Origin: Spisula solida
Lineage: Eukaryota; Mollusca; Bivalvia; Venerida; Mactridae
Reading direction: 5' to 3'
Length of the DNA stretch: 64,000 nt
Assembly (NCBI GenBank): GCA_947247005.1
Contig: OX365946.1
Span: 3,728,453-3,792,452 of the forward strand
In this document: in pieces, positions 1 through 11,460 of the stretch
Layout of the letters: each line of letters opens with the position of its first letter
Numbering within the stretch: position 1 is the first letter of the stretch
Program-made: the position numbers and the translations under genes
The notes under the pieces: model-generated
Told to the model about the DNA's origin: nothing
Database searches by the model: none
The model's input: the letters and a program-made list of their open reading frames with translations, nothing else

Positions 1-1250
1 AATATGATTTTAATTAAATACCTTATAAACCTGATATGTGTACATCAATGGTTAATCATGCTATTAGCACAATCATTTATCAAGTTACACTGATTTGCAT
101 AGATATATACATTGTTAAAATGTAACATATTGTTTTTTTTTTAAATTTAAGGCTCCACACAACCTTTGAGATGTCAACTATTATACACAGTTTGCAACAA
201 GAAGCCAGATCTGGAAACACTTGAAGATGTGATTGTCACATGATATCAAAAATTGTGTCTAAAAAATTTACCAGTTGGGTGCTGTCATTGTGGTATCACT
301 TGTTCACTTTGAGGTTATTCCTCAAGACTTGAACTGAACAGATACGTGTCTTCATGACAAATATTTGGTTACTATGCTGTGTACCTACTACCCTGAACTT
401 ACACTGTATTTTATAATGTTTCACCTGTTTCAAAAGAAATTCCATGAGTTATCCGGTGGAAACCAGGATTAGGCCATATTTTAAGTTGAAAATGGGCCAT
501 AAGTGTGTCAAACATTGGTGAATGGTAGTGAAAGTCAAATATAATGTACTTTATGTAACAACTGTATGTATAAATTCAAATCTGTGAAACCATTTTGGAG
601 TTTCTGTTCAGAAATCAACATCCTGATATACCAACTAGGCGATAAGCTCACTCCTATATATATACCCCATACTTTTTTGAAAGGGAATAATAATTGAATA
701 TTAATGCAAAACTGTCAGCTAGAATTGAAAAATATGGTTTTCTTGCCCTGGTCTTTGGGCAGGCTAAACCCACCAGCAAAATACAGTTATCTTATGTAAC
801 AAGACTTGTGAGTGCTATGATTTCAGTCCGACCATTTCTGAGAAAAATAGCATGATTCCTGCATGTATGAAAAAATCCATACCTCAGAATTGCTGTACAT
901 TCCATACTGCAACAGTTTTAAACTTTAAATGTTGCAGATCTACATCATGTTTTAAATCATCTATGTTGCTAGTTTAAACCATGAACAAGTACTTGTAATC
1001 AGTTGATGGTTCAATGTAAATAAGACAATTTGTGGTGAAAATAAATAACTCTCAAGTATAATATGTATTTGTTATGTGTTAAAGTGTGTTTAAGCATAAT
1101 AGTTTGCACCTATTGTTGGATTCAAACCCTGTGGTTGTTTGCACCTGAATTGGGATTCTTTCCCAGGGGTTGCTTGTGTCTGTTCATGGCATTAAACCAG
1201 TATATTGAGTGGACATACTAAACTAGACGGTGGCCTGAAGGTACATTCAT
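1..1250. other. A/T-rich stretch, no gene seen
   Basis: No reading frame of useful length, no RNA gene and no clear repeat was recognised. Non-coding animal DNA leading into the minisatellite that follows. Confidence 0.6.
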
Positions 1251-1850
1251 TTATAACCAGTCAGTTGCCTGAGTCATCATATTGATCCAGTCAGTTCATC
1301 ATATAGAACCAGTCAGTTGCCCAAGTCAGCATGTTGAACCAGTCCAGTTGGTTCATGATACAGAACCAGTCAGTTGCCCAAGTCAGCATATTGAACCAGT
1401 CGTCGGTTCATGATACAGAATCAGTCAGTTGCCCGAGTCAGAATATTGAACCAGTCAGTTCATGATACATAAGCAGTCGGTTACCCTGGTCATCATATTG
1501 AACCAGTTGGTTCATGATACATAACCAGTCAGTTGCTTGAGTCAGCATATTGAACCAGTCGGTTCATGATACATAACCAGTCCGTTGCCAGAGTCAGCAT
1601 ATTGAACCAGTCGGTTCATGATACATAAGCAGTCAGTTACCCGGGTCAGCATATCGAATAAGTCGGTTCATGATATATAACCAGTCAGTTACCCGGGTCA
1701 GCATATTGAACCAGTCGGTTCATGATACATAACCAGTCGGTTGCCCGAGTCAGGATGTTGAACCAGTCAGTTCTTGATACAGAACCAGTCAGTTGCCTGA
1801 GTCAGCAATTATTGAACCAGTCATTTCATGATACCTAACCAGTCAGTTGA
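1251..1850. repeat. 53-bp minisatellite, about 11 copies
   Basis: A tandem array with a unit of about 53 bp made of two half-units. One half reads like ACCAGTCAGTTGCCCGAGTC followed by AGCATATTGA, the other like ACCAGTCGGTTCATGATACA. Both halves begin ACCAGTC, so the unit itself probably arose by doubling of a ~25-bp ancestor. Copies differ by scattered substitutions and small indels. No coding function is apparent. Confidence 0.9.
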
Positions 1851-2280
1851 ATATACAATACAACTACATACGTATTATATGTAAATCATTCAACATAGAA
1901 AAAGTATAAATCTGGGGTACTATTTACTATTACCCTAGCTTTATTCATATGGGTGTAAGGTTGTAAGTTAATCAATTCTGTTCCTTGGTTAAACATTTTA
2001 CCACACACACCTACCAGTAAAAGGCAGTATTGTCTCTTCTTTTTGTCAACTATTTGACCATATGTATGTATGAATCAACCAGTTTGTTCTTTCTGCATGA
2101 AGTTCTGTAATAAAAATTAGTAAAAATAAGTTATGTAAGACAGAATTAGGGCTATGTAGGGCCTACATGTATCCTGTGGTCACAGTGTATAGTGCCATGA
2201 TCAGCATTTTAGCAATACACAACATGACATTGCTGCACATTTTTGGTGTAACATTTTTGTATGAACAATGGGATATGGAA

Positions 2281-2650
2281 TGAAACCTGTATACAGTGGG
2301 TCCAGAGCACCTGCATTAAATATGAAATAACACATATACTAACAGTGGGCCCAGAGCATCTGAATTTATGTGAAGTATAACACCTACATACTAGTGGGCC
2401 CACAGCATTTGTATTGATATGAAATTACACCTATACATCATGACAAGGGGTCCAGAGCACCTGCATTTATATGAGATAACACCTATATAATATATATATT
2501 TGTATATATATATTTTTTGTACGTAGATCATCTAGTTGGTCCTGGTCTCCATTTAAATGAAATGACACCTGTATACAGTTGGACCTCTCCTGCTTTTATA
2601 TGAAGAAAGAAAACTGAACACAGTGGGCCCTCGCCTGCTAAAACATGCTT
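2281..2650. repeat. Degenerate ~50-bp tandem repeat
   Basis: The phrases GTGGGCCCAGAGCACCTG and ATGAAATAACACCTATA recur about every 50 bp, with four clear copies between 2295 and 2490. After an A/T-rich interruption (2490-2530) two or three weaker copies follow up to about 2640. The copies are much more diverged than the minisatellite upstream. Confidence 0.75.
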
Positions 2651-2901
2651 ACATTTGTATTTATTTCTCAAATGTTTAGCGAGGCAAGTACCTGTGAGTA
2701 CCACATCCTATATGGTTGACTTTAAAGGTTAAAATATACGCGTTAAATAAAGTGCATGCCTATTTGCTGTGTTGTAGTGAGGCTTCCATTCTCTGTTGAT
2801 ATTTTTTCCCTTTACCAAGTGGTTACCTACAAGGGTGTGTGTAGCTAGATAGGTCTACAGAAGTTAAAACGAAACGTAAAATCCCTGAAAAGTTCAAGAA
2901 A

Positions 2902-3165
2902 ACTACTGAAAATAGAGTAAAAAGTCGTAACAGCAAACTTATAAAAGCAGGGATTCCAGCTGACTATGAAATGGTTACAGGTTGATCGAAAAATGATAAG
3001 ATACGAATGAACAAAAGTACGAATTGACCTAAAACTACTGAAAATAGAGTAAAAAGTCGTAACAGCAAACTTATAAAAGCAGGGATTCCAGCTGACTATG
3101 AAATGGTTACAGGTTGATCGAAAAATGATAAGATACGAATGAACAAAAGTACGAATTGACCTAAG
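2902..3165. repeat. 132-bp direct duplication
   Basis: A 132-bp unit beginning ACTACTGAAAATAGAG occurs at 2902-3033 and again at 3034-3165 with essentially no difference. 132 is a multiple of three, so a minus-strand reading frame stays open through both units and looks like a repeated 44-residue protein. I treat that frame as a by-product of a very recent duplication. Confidence 0.9.
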
Positions 3166-3249
3166 TACGAGTGGCGCCGTTACCACGCAATTGTTTACAT
3201 TAACAGCGGCGTTCACTGTAAAATCACCCTCTATGCTATCGGGTGTCAT

Positions 3250-3534
3250 TTAGGTCGCCCAAACTAGCGAAAATATATTAATTAACGTATACTGTACCTT
3301 CTTAGTTGCATCTAAATGTTTTGTTCGGTTGGCAAATGGACCAATATCGTCTTTAATAAGGTCTACCAACCAAATAACACCTTTCCGTGATAGCCGGTGC
3401 CTCTCTCTCACTTCCTTCTCACACAGATCGTCTAATTTATTCGATATTTTTCTCAAAAACACCTTTTTCTGTTCATCGGACCTTATGCAAATTAACGCCG
3501 CCATTTTGTTTCGTAGTTTACGCAAGGTACTCAC
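3250..3534 (-). pseudogene. HARBI1-like (Harbinger) transposase N-terminal fragment
   Basis: The minus-strand frame encodes about 94 residues. The segment RHRLSRKGVIWLVDLIKDDI and the following LDATKKVQ resemble the N-terminal helical part of Harbinger-type transposase/HARBI1 proteins, where an LSRxxxxxLxxxL helix is followed by a segment like LSxETQVLxAL. The N-terminus is rich in K, R and E. The catalytic DDE nuclease domain is absent: the frame runs into A/T-rich sequence after KKVQ, either at an intron (a possible GTACAG donor lies just after the KK codons) or at a break. The start lies 150 bp inside a terminal-repeat-like sequence, as expected for the 5' end of such an element. Family assignment is by remembered similarity only. 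Confidence 0.5.
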
Positions 3535-3682
3535 CTGTCGTAGACTTACGAAGAAATCTACGAATTTCTTACGAATCTTCTCACGAAGTTGAGTTTACTG
3601 AAACGCTCTTATGGGCCTACGAAGTTCGTACGAAGAACTTACGAAGATTTCTTGCGTACGAAGTTTAATGAAACGGCCCCCT
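3535..3682 (-). mobile_element. Terminal region of the Harbinger-like element
   Basis: Read on the minus strand this starts GGGGCCGTTTCATTAAACTT and continues with many short copies of CTTCGTAAG/CTTCGTACG in both orientations. Repetitive sub-terminal motifs behind a G-rich end are common in DNA transposons, and the transposase fragment begins just inside. No second end is visible, and no clean target duplication was found at 3683, so the element is truncated. Confidence 0.5.
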
Positions 3683-3840
3683 GTTGACGTTACGTGTCTT
3701 TTTCTGCACGATACTGGAACCAGCTTCTAAAACAGTGAAAATAACAAAGTGGTAATTTCACTGTTATTTTTACTGTTATTTTCACTAAAAAACTCTATAA
3801 TCCATTGAAAGCAAATAATAATTAGTTGTAATTCCAAATT
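3683..3840 (+). repeat. Dispersed repeat D, copy 1 (partial)
   Basis: Shares GTTGACGTTACG, a 'GATACTGGAACCAGCTTCT' segment and the run 'ACAGTGAAAATAACA...ATTTTCACT...CTCTATAA' with sequences at 8395, 13870 (reversed) and 23425. It starts immediately after the Harbinger-like end, suggesting that this element interrupts or abuts the repeat. Confidence 0.6.
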
Positions 3841-3850
3841 TGATCAGCTG

Positions 3851-4204
3851 TGTTTGCTGTTGTTTGACAGTTCGTGTTGTCGTATTTTCAAATGCTTTTG
3901 CTCATAACGATGAGCTGTAGAATTATGCTTAAGATAAAGAAACACTTTGTTCTATTCGTTATTTTGTTCATATTGGTTTAAGCACGATATTTCTATAACG
4001 TCCCGGTTAAGTTGGTGCCACATTGGTGCACAATGAGCAACATGTATTATCGAAACAATGATTTATAGCTACAGATCAAAATGAGGTTGATTGGAGATGA
4101 TATGGTTATCTTGCTGTCGCGTGTCTGTCAGGAAAAGCATGCAAAACACATGGACAGGAAATAATTGCTTGTGTTATTTATCTTGACATTTCTGTAGTGT
4201 GCAT
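3851..4204. other. No gene seen
   Basis: Non-coding A/T-rich DNA between repeat D and the inverted repeat that begins near 4205. Nothing recognised. Confidence 0.5.
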
Positions 4205-5480
4205 GAATTCACCACAACATGCACGTAATGGTTAATTGTTCTTCAGTTATTTTTTGTAGTAACATGTAAGGCCCTGATTCTGTTTCTAATGTATATATTT
4301 CCTGTGTAGGACCGCCCATTTATTTATGCGATCTAGTCAACTAACTAAAATTGTAATACAGCTGCCAAGGCAGACCAATACCACATTACCAACTACAAGA
4401 ATAAGGCTATTGATTATACGTGTTTACTTATTATCTAATTATAAGGTGTTTTTTTTAAACTGACCTTCTTTTTAATTTACTTGCTGACAAACACATTCCC
4501 ATGACTAATCTTGTAGTAGGTGCTTGTGATCTAGATGAAGGGCATTTTGGGGTCGAGAGGTCCCGTGATCGGTCCCTGTCTGCGTAACTACTTAGTTTCT
4601 CTGAGCAGGAATCAATCCGCCATGCTCCACTTTCACCAGCTGTATGATTGAGTAACTGAAACAGTAAACAACCGGTGTCTTCTGGGCGCCATCGGTGCCG
4701 AGTGTACCAGCCGACCTGCGACTCAATGACCGAGGGTAAAGCTATACGTAGACACGGCTAAACAGATGCATTTCAAAAATGAGTCTTTAAACTTGTACTT
4801 AAATATTTTGGGATGAAGTAGAAATCAAAGCATTATTTTGCACGTAAATTATGTACTTGCGCTAGACAAATCCTATTTGTAATTAGTATAGATGACTCCA
4901 AATTCTAATCAATAGCGTGTATTGGATCATTATATCCAACCAAACACAAGGGGTGTACAGTAAATCCATGGACTAGTTTCATAATTTATTTTCCAATTTC
5001 AATGAGAATTTTTACAAATATATAATAAATATTGCATTAAACAAAAGCATAATTGTGTACGTAAATGCAGGAAAACAACTTCAGGGAACAACACAGTTTT
5101 CATCCAAATAGTGAATAAGGTTTAATTATTAGTGATTAAATGAAAATGCCAGCAGGTTCTTACCGCGGCTACCACACAGCGTTATTCATATCCCATTTTA
5201 AGAATGCCATTATAAGTGATCTGAACGGGTACATTCAAAATGTATTGATAATTAGGGATATATACCAAGCATACATAAGTTGGGAATAAGAGATAAGTTG
5301 ACATAAATTTATGATAATTATTTTCATACACCTTGTGTCTTTTGCCTGACGTTGTTTGAGACCTCCCTTGTGCCTGTGCCCTCGTCGTCTCCAACGTTAA
5401 ACTTGTGCAACAAATATACCAAGACACAATAACAAATTTGGACCAACAAACAATAGCAGTACATGCGACTGAAATCAAAT
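4205..5480 (+). repeat. Left arm of the 3.3-kb inverted repeat (IR1)
   Basis: Matches the reverse complement of 6590-7501 in blocks: GGTTAATTGTTCTTCAG with AACATGTAAGGCC (4230-4275 against 7450-7490), the SINE-like block (4480-4640 against 7060-7290), GCTATACGTAGACACGGCTA (4740 against 6990), and the 5190-5440 block against 6590-6830. Indels make this arm longer than the right arm. The inner end is near 5480. Confidence 0.8.
4520..4640 (+). repeat. tRNA-derived SINE head (copy in IR1 left arm)
   Basis: Contains a decayed internal promoter B-box (GTGATCGGTCCCTG) followed by TTTCTCTGAGCAGGAAT. The same box follows a better-preserved tRNA-like head at 26955-27065 (TTTCTCTGAGCAAGAAT on the minus strand). 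The reversed copy in the other IR1 arm is at about 7060-7165. Confidence 0.6.
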
Positions 5481-5499
5481 TCTTTACTTTAGAAGGTTA

Positions 5500-6580
5500 G
5501 TGATGACATGAATGATTTACTGTAATTTTACCACTTATCGACATGTTCCATTCTGCTCTTTCCAAACAATGGTAGAATCCTCATTTTGGTATTAGATTCG
5601 ACAGACATGAGGCAACTACACACAATTTATGCAAACTTAATCAGACATTGATCATGTCCATACGGTGTTACCTAATCGAGTTAGAATATACCCCCATGTG
5701 TTTTACACGTGTCTAAGTGGTACTACTTTGATGGCTTTTATAGTACAGTAGTGTTACAAACCACTGACATAGTACAATGTCATCCAATAAGTTCTTAGAA
5801 TACATAATATAGCTCTCTAATTCATTTCAAATGACATGAATAAAGTTTATCTCATTATCTAAATATTGCTTATATATATATGTTTCTCATGTAACGTGCC
5901 ATTGTTCAAGCGACTGTACATTTAATCCCCCGATCATTGAGTCGCAACTTGGAGCCGTTGACGACCACAGCACATTGGCGTTTGAGCCCTTTACGTACCA
6001 TTTCATACACTTAACCACGTTTCTAATTGGTTACTTTTCAATCCCGAAATACCCTTAACTATGATCATATTACTTGATGGCGAAAATGCAAAATTTATCG
6101 CATGAATGACCACGCATACGTTGGCACGTGATTTTGATTTGTAATGATTTGAGTGTTAGGACTATTGCATAACACGTTTGTGTACAACATATCGTCAAAA
6201 GTTATGATCACAGTTAAACGTATTAAAGGTTTGATAAGTGACCAATTAGAAAAGTGGTTGAGTGTACTCCTGAGTAAATGTGGGTTATTCTTGCATAGAG
6301 AAATTAGCAATGGCACAGACGGGGATTGAAGCCTCGACCTCTTTATGTCATCTAGTCAACCGCTCCCCATTTATAAACATAGTAACGCGCTATCACCTCA
6401 TGCAGACATGATATACATTGGTTCTTCTAGTCGAAACTAGCCAATGGGCATACCCAATAGTCCGCCAGTTCAGATGACATCATTTGAAATTATGAAGTTT
6501 TATTCGGATACTGGAAATAATTCATTGTACAGCCTTCTAAATTAAATAATTTGATTTCAATTCCATATTACTGCTGTTAT
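5500..6580. other. Spacer of IR1, no gene seen
   Basis: Unpaired central segment between the two IR1 arms. It holds a third copy of the SINE-type sequence at about 6265-6365 but no convincing coding sequence. Confidence 0.5.
6265..6365 (-). repeat. tRNA-derived SINE remnant
   Basis: The plus strand reads GTGGGTTATTCTTGCATAGAG, then AAATTAGCAATGG, GGGGATTGAAGCCTCGACC and CAACCGCTCCCC. Each block matches the SINE copy at 26955-27065. The minus strand carries the tRNA-like head (GGGGAGCGGTTGACTAGATG) and a decayed B-box. Confidence 0.6.
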
Positions 6581-6589
6581 TTGTCGGTC

Positions 6590-7501
6590 AAAATGTGTTG
6601 TTTTATTTTGGTATATTTGCTTGCAAAAGTTTGACGTTAACGACAACGAGGGGACAGGCACAGGAAGGGAGGCCTCGGACAACGTAAGGCAAAACGTGCA
6701 AGGTGTTTTAATAAATGAATATACTGAATTTATGTTAATAATTAAACTGTAATTTCCAATGATTGGTAAATATATTTAATTATAAATACATTTTGAATGT
6801 ACCAGTTTAAATAAAATATAATGGCATAGTTATATTCCGGGGCTTACTTTGGAAAATGACGTCGCTGACGTTGGTTTATAAAAAGCACTATACTGTTTAT
6901 ATGCAGAAGAATGATTTCAATCTTACTCATTCAAAAACATATAAGTAAAAATGTAAAATGCATCTGTTCAGCCGTCTCTATGTATACATGTAGCTTTACT
7001 GTTACACTCCGCGCAAATGGCGGTCACAATACAACAACATTTTGGTTACTCAATCAAACAGCTGGTGGAGCATGACGGATTGATTCCTGCTCAGAGAAAC
7101 TAAACAGTTACACAGACAGGAACGATCACGGAACCTCTCGATTCCAAAACGCCCTGCATCTATATCACAATCCCCTACTACAAGATCAGTAATGGTAATG
7201 TGTTTGTCAGCAATGGATGAAGGCAAATTTATAAGAAGACCATATATTTCGATCAATAGTAAAGACGTAGGATATGTAGCCTTGTTCTTTTAAAGGGTTG
7301 GTAATGTGGTAGTGGTCCGCCTGGGCAGCCGTATTTGATATTTTTGTCTGTTTACTAAACAGATAATTCTATCAATGGCGTCATATACAAGTAAGCGCTA
7401 ATACACATGAATTTAAGAGGGAAATATACAATCAGAAACAGATCAAGGCCTTACATGTTGCTACAAAAAGAACAGAAGAACAATTAACCCTTTCGTGCAT
7501 G
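6590..7501 (-). repeat. Right arm of the 3.3-kb inverted repeat (IR1)
   Basis: Reverse-complement counterpart of 4205-5480. It includes the reversed SINE head (about 7060-7165, with GATTGATTCCTGCTCAGAG on the plus strand) and ends with GAACAATTAACCCTTTCG, which mirrors the outer end of the left arm. I could not identify a target-site duplication outside the two ends. Confidence 0.8.
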
Positions 7502-7509
7502 AGTTTAAA

Positions 7510-8390
7510 TCAACAACCAAACAACAGCAAACCAAATATCAAATTATGAATAAATAAAATATATAGCTAGCCGGATATAACGCTATAGTCTTATAAATGA
7601 ACATACATGCAGAATATAAACATTGCATGGTCGACTGACCGCTTGTTATGACTTTAGATCGAACGTGTATATGCATTTTAGTGATAATGCACCAGATGGA
7701 ACAAAAATGGACATCGAATATGCATTTATTTAAAGACTAGTGTTATCATCGATGGACTATACATTCGGACATAGGTATGTGTCCTTTATATTAGTACCTA
7801 CATTTGCTACACTATGTCCTTAAAACACCAACACGTTGTCAGTATTGTTTCGAACAGAACAACGAGTTAGAACTTGTTAATTGTCAACGTTTCCCTGTCG
7901 AATACGCCATGAGGCCATGACAAAACACAGAGTTCACTAACTTAGCTTTCTATACTTTTCTGTAGATTTGTAATGATGATACCCAAAGTATCCCGAATTT
8001 TATTTAATATATATTTTATTTCTAATGAAATAGGATTGGGCATAGAGGATATTTGTTGATTTTGGTGCAATATAGAATTTATTTTACCGAGTGATCATAG
8101 AAATTAATATTTAAAGTGAAACAAATAATTATTGTGTTTACGCGGCGTCAATAACGTCATTTCAATCATCATGTCTAGTTTTCATCATTTCATAGCATGT
8201 CACTAAGTTGGACCATTTTGAAAAGGTATAACGTTTTGGTAATCTTGAAAATAAACTACACAAGTCTATCAACATTTAAAGAGTTAAAATTTTGACCTCA
8301 TGTTGGAAATCCCACAGCAGAGCTCATATTATGTATCAAGTTCCCGCAAAATAATACAGAAATTGGCTAAGTTGGAAAAAATGACGATGG
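7510..8390. other. No gene seen
   Basis: Non-coding DNA between IR1 and the second copy of repeat D. No frame, tRNA or repeat was recognised. Confidence 0.5.
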
Positions 8391-8394
8391 AATT

Positions 8395-8600
8395 CGAGCG
8401 TCTCGACGTGACAATAATGGCGCCATAATAACGTTACGCATTACTTGAAGCCTTGTGTCGTTGACGTTTCATTCATGTTTCTGTATCGTAATGGAACACT
8501 CTTCTACAACGGTGAAAATGACAACATGATAATTTCAATTCTATTTTCACTGATAAATCTCTATAACCGATTGACAAGAATCAATAAACGTTGCTTATTA
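8395..8600 (+). repeat. Dispersed repeat D, copy 2
   Basis: Closely follows the copy at 23425-23600: GTGACAATAATGGCGCCA, a GACGTTAC-like motif, a TGAAGCC motif, CTGTATCGTAATGGAACAC and CTATTTTCACTGATAAATCT. It ends about 100 bp before the outer edge of the lectin inverted duplication. Confidence 0.7.
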
Positions 8601-8859
8601 CTCCAGGATCCAAACAAACTGCATACTGCCTTATACTGTCGTCTCAACATCATAAAACAATCTGGAGGAATAATCGGTATGTCCATAGATTGATCATTCA
8701 TTTAAAGTGTGTACCTCAGGGTGTGTCTCAACTCAATGGGAACGCTAACTGTATATATTATACCTAGAACACGGCCCTGCCTCCAGTTAGTATGATGTAT
8801 GTAGTGCAGGGTTGAGAAAAGCAACTACCGGTATAACGATGTTTCTATATGCACTTATC

Positions 8860-9535
8860 TGTGTTAAACGTATCGTTAACAATATACATGTAGTATGATT
8901 ATCGTTAACAGTATAGTACAAGTCAAATAGTTTCCTGCGGGTGATTACCTGCGGCCTTGTAATTTAGTTGTATTGTTTAGGATGTGGTTTTTGCAGTTAG
9001 GATGCAATTCGAATTTATTCCGGTGTAAGTTTAAATGAATGTTTCTGTAAAAATAATTCCAATACATGTAAAATCGGACAATACCGATTATCTTCCAATT
9101 ATTTGGTTGTGTTAAATGTATGTGCCGAACCAATGAACACATTCAAAAGAATTAGAATTTTTTTTATCATGTATCGATACCATGCTTCTGTTAATATAGC
9201 GATGTGTTCTCTACGGGATGTAGTGCATTGCCCACTATATTTATTATTGACTGGGAATCTTATGCAGCTGCAGACACCTGCTGTTTAGATTCGTGGTCTT
9301 GTGTTCAAAGTGAAATTTCGGAATAGTTCTGCTTTCTTTGGTAAATAAACTATTGTAATGCGATACAGACCGATGTTATCCGCATGGAATAATGGAATTA
9401 GTCTGGTTCACGACATTCTTACAAAATGCTCCTTTTTTTGATATTTTTTTTGAAATCGTAAACCATCGAGAACATGTCACGTGCCCCTCCATGGTCATTT
9501 TACTTTTGGCAATCCAATATAACCTGCGGCTGGTT
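8860..9535. repeat. Insertion specific to the left arm, carrying a dispersed repeat
   Basis: The right arm is contiguous across this point (near 31428), so about 0.68 kb was gained here or lost there. The part 9240-9525 matches the reverse complement of 48078-48360, including the segment read as LVWFTTFLQNA and the GCAGCTGCAG / CTGCTGTTTAGAT block. Both translations are short and interrupted, so I treat this as a dispersed repeat. Confidence 0.65.
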
Positions 9536-9929
9536 AATGATCTTGCACTGTTTTCCGTCTGTAGTAGATTTTACGTTTCACTAAATGTCTCATTTGCAGC
9601 TTACGACTCGCGTATTGTGTGTAATTTGTGGAACTCAGTAGGAAATCGGTACAATGTCCTCTTAAACATACCTTTACACATTCAATTGCAGAATATAACG
9701 GTGATTTGTCTAGTTCTGTATAGGTTGCGCTGTCTAGTAGTTCCATACATGATAAACAAAACATATTTAAAAAGTAGAAATGGGTAGACATAGTGAAACG
9801 TTGCGAATGTGTGTAACTCTGATCGGATAATTCTTCGGGCGTAATATTAAGTGTAGCAATGGTTTCCGCATCGGAGGAACCAAGCATGAATTTCACGAAT
9901 TTGTACAAACATAGCAGCTGCGTCTCCAC
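9534..9929 (-). pseudogene. Open frame with a tail shared between the two arms
   Basis: A 131-residue minus-strand frame. Its last 36 residues (LLSSTN...LQMRHLV...YYRRKTVQD) match the end of the frame at 30992-31423 in the other arm. Upstream of that tail the two arms are homologous in DNA but out of frame with each other (frameshifts, stops), so neither can be called a gene. No protein family was recognised. It may be a decayed exon or chance openness in duplicated DNA. Confidence 0.3.
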
Positions 9930-10089
9930 CTATACATTGAAGAAAAGTCATATTTACGCATACTTTGAATAATAGTACAAAACACGTAGAAAAGGCATTA
10001 CATTTATATGTATAATTATGTACATCTGCAACATAATACCATATGAGTCTTTTTGAGTATCACGTGCAATAGAGACCCGAGTTTGATCC

Positions 10090-10800
10090 CCTTATTGAAC
10101 AGATAAATTAATCCGCATTGTCATGTAAACTTACTCATCCAAGTCACTAACCTATATTATATATGTAATCATACTCAAGTCAACGAATGTTACAATTTGT
10201 AACAATTGGCCAACAATGTATGTTTGCAAATACAAGCCTGTATAAAAAAGATCGATTCGAATGTTTACTTTCGACACAAACATTAATTCTTTACGTCTGC
10301 ATATTTAACAGCTATTGGATGCATTGTACACATTATAGTACATCAACCCGAGACCCCGTTAGTGTAATCCGTTCAGTGGTTGCATGGAACAAATGTTTAA
10401 TTCAAACCTGAATCATATTATAAGCAAACGCAGACAATGTAATGCAAAAAATGTACGAACACAACCATTATTTTCATTCGACAGTCGATACTAAATTGTT
10501 AGTTAGTTTGTGTATTATTGTTACTGAGAGGCCGTTGAATACTTTATGTCCACAGCAATTGCGGTCAATATACATGGGAAGTTAACACGTACGTTTTGGA
10601 TCAATGCAATGGTTTGGATGATTTTGACTGAATTATTTGAATAAGGACTAGTATATAATACATTTCATGGACGTACTGTCAACTGGAATCATGTTGTAAT
10701 GACTGTAAATAGCAAGTATGTAATAAATAATGGATACGTAGCCGCTGTACCCATGTGCTTCAACTACAACATTTGTAATAACATGAAATAACACACTGAA
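10090..10800. other. About 0.7-kb segment present only in the left arm
   Basis: The right arm reads straight across this position (GGAACTCCATTGCACGTG near 30900). The segment therefore marks an insertion in the left arm or a deletion in the right. It contains a B-box-like phrase (GAGTTTGATCCCC at about 10080) but no clear element ends and no coding sequence. Confidence 0.5.
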
Positions 10801-11460
10801 TAACTACATGTATGTTCATAATTCTTGGGAAACAAACAAATAACAACGACACGAAGTATTAAACCAAACGAGATTTGTTTACAGTGGATAAGGAAGAGAC
10901 TAATAATTGATAACGTGGGCCAACCTTTAATTGAACAAATACAAGGGAAATAACGCAGACCACAGTCACACGGCACGTTACTCAACACACAACTGAACGA
11001 GAAAAAGGAACTAAACCACTGAAAGTCCAAGGTTCCGAAGCTGCTGTAAAAAGCCGACAGTCCAAGTTTCAGCATATAAATGTCAATTGTCAAATTGACT
11101 ACCGAACCTGATACACTATGTCATGGTGCTTCCGTTAGATAGTATCAAATCGGACAGTGATGACATCACCCAACGGAAACAGCAGAACACGGAAGGCAAA
11201 CAAGTTAGAATACGTGCGTCAAAAGCTGGCATTGATATGTGTATTGTAGTTTTACAATCGCTTGTTTTCTCATATCAGTGAATACTCTGTGGCGAACGCG
11301 CCTGAGTAGAAATGTTTGGAGCCAAATTTGTTATCAGAAGGTCTTCATCATTGATATATACTACCTCGAGGCCGAGGATCATCTTCCAATTAGGCTGGTA
11401 TAAAACTGAATGGCCACGCAATAAGATTGTCTCTGTCGAATTCAAAACAAACATGATTTA

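Noticed and set aside
2845..3249. Repeat protein with two 44-residue units on the minus strand
   Set aside because: The frame is created by an exact 132-bp DNA duplication; the units have no differences that would show selection and no known domain.
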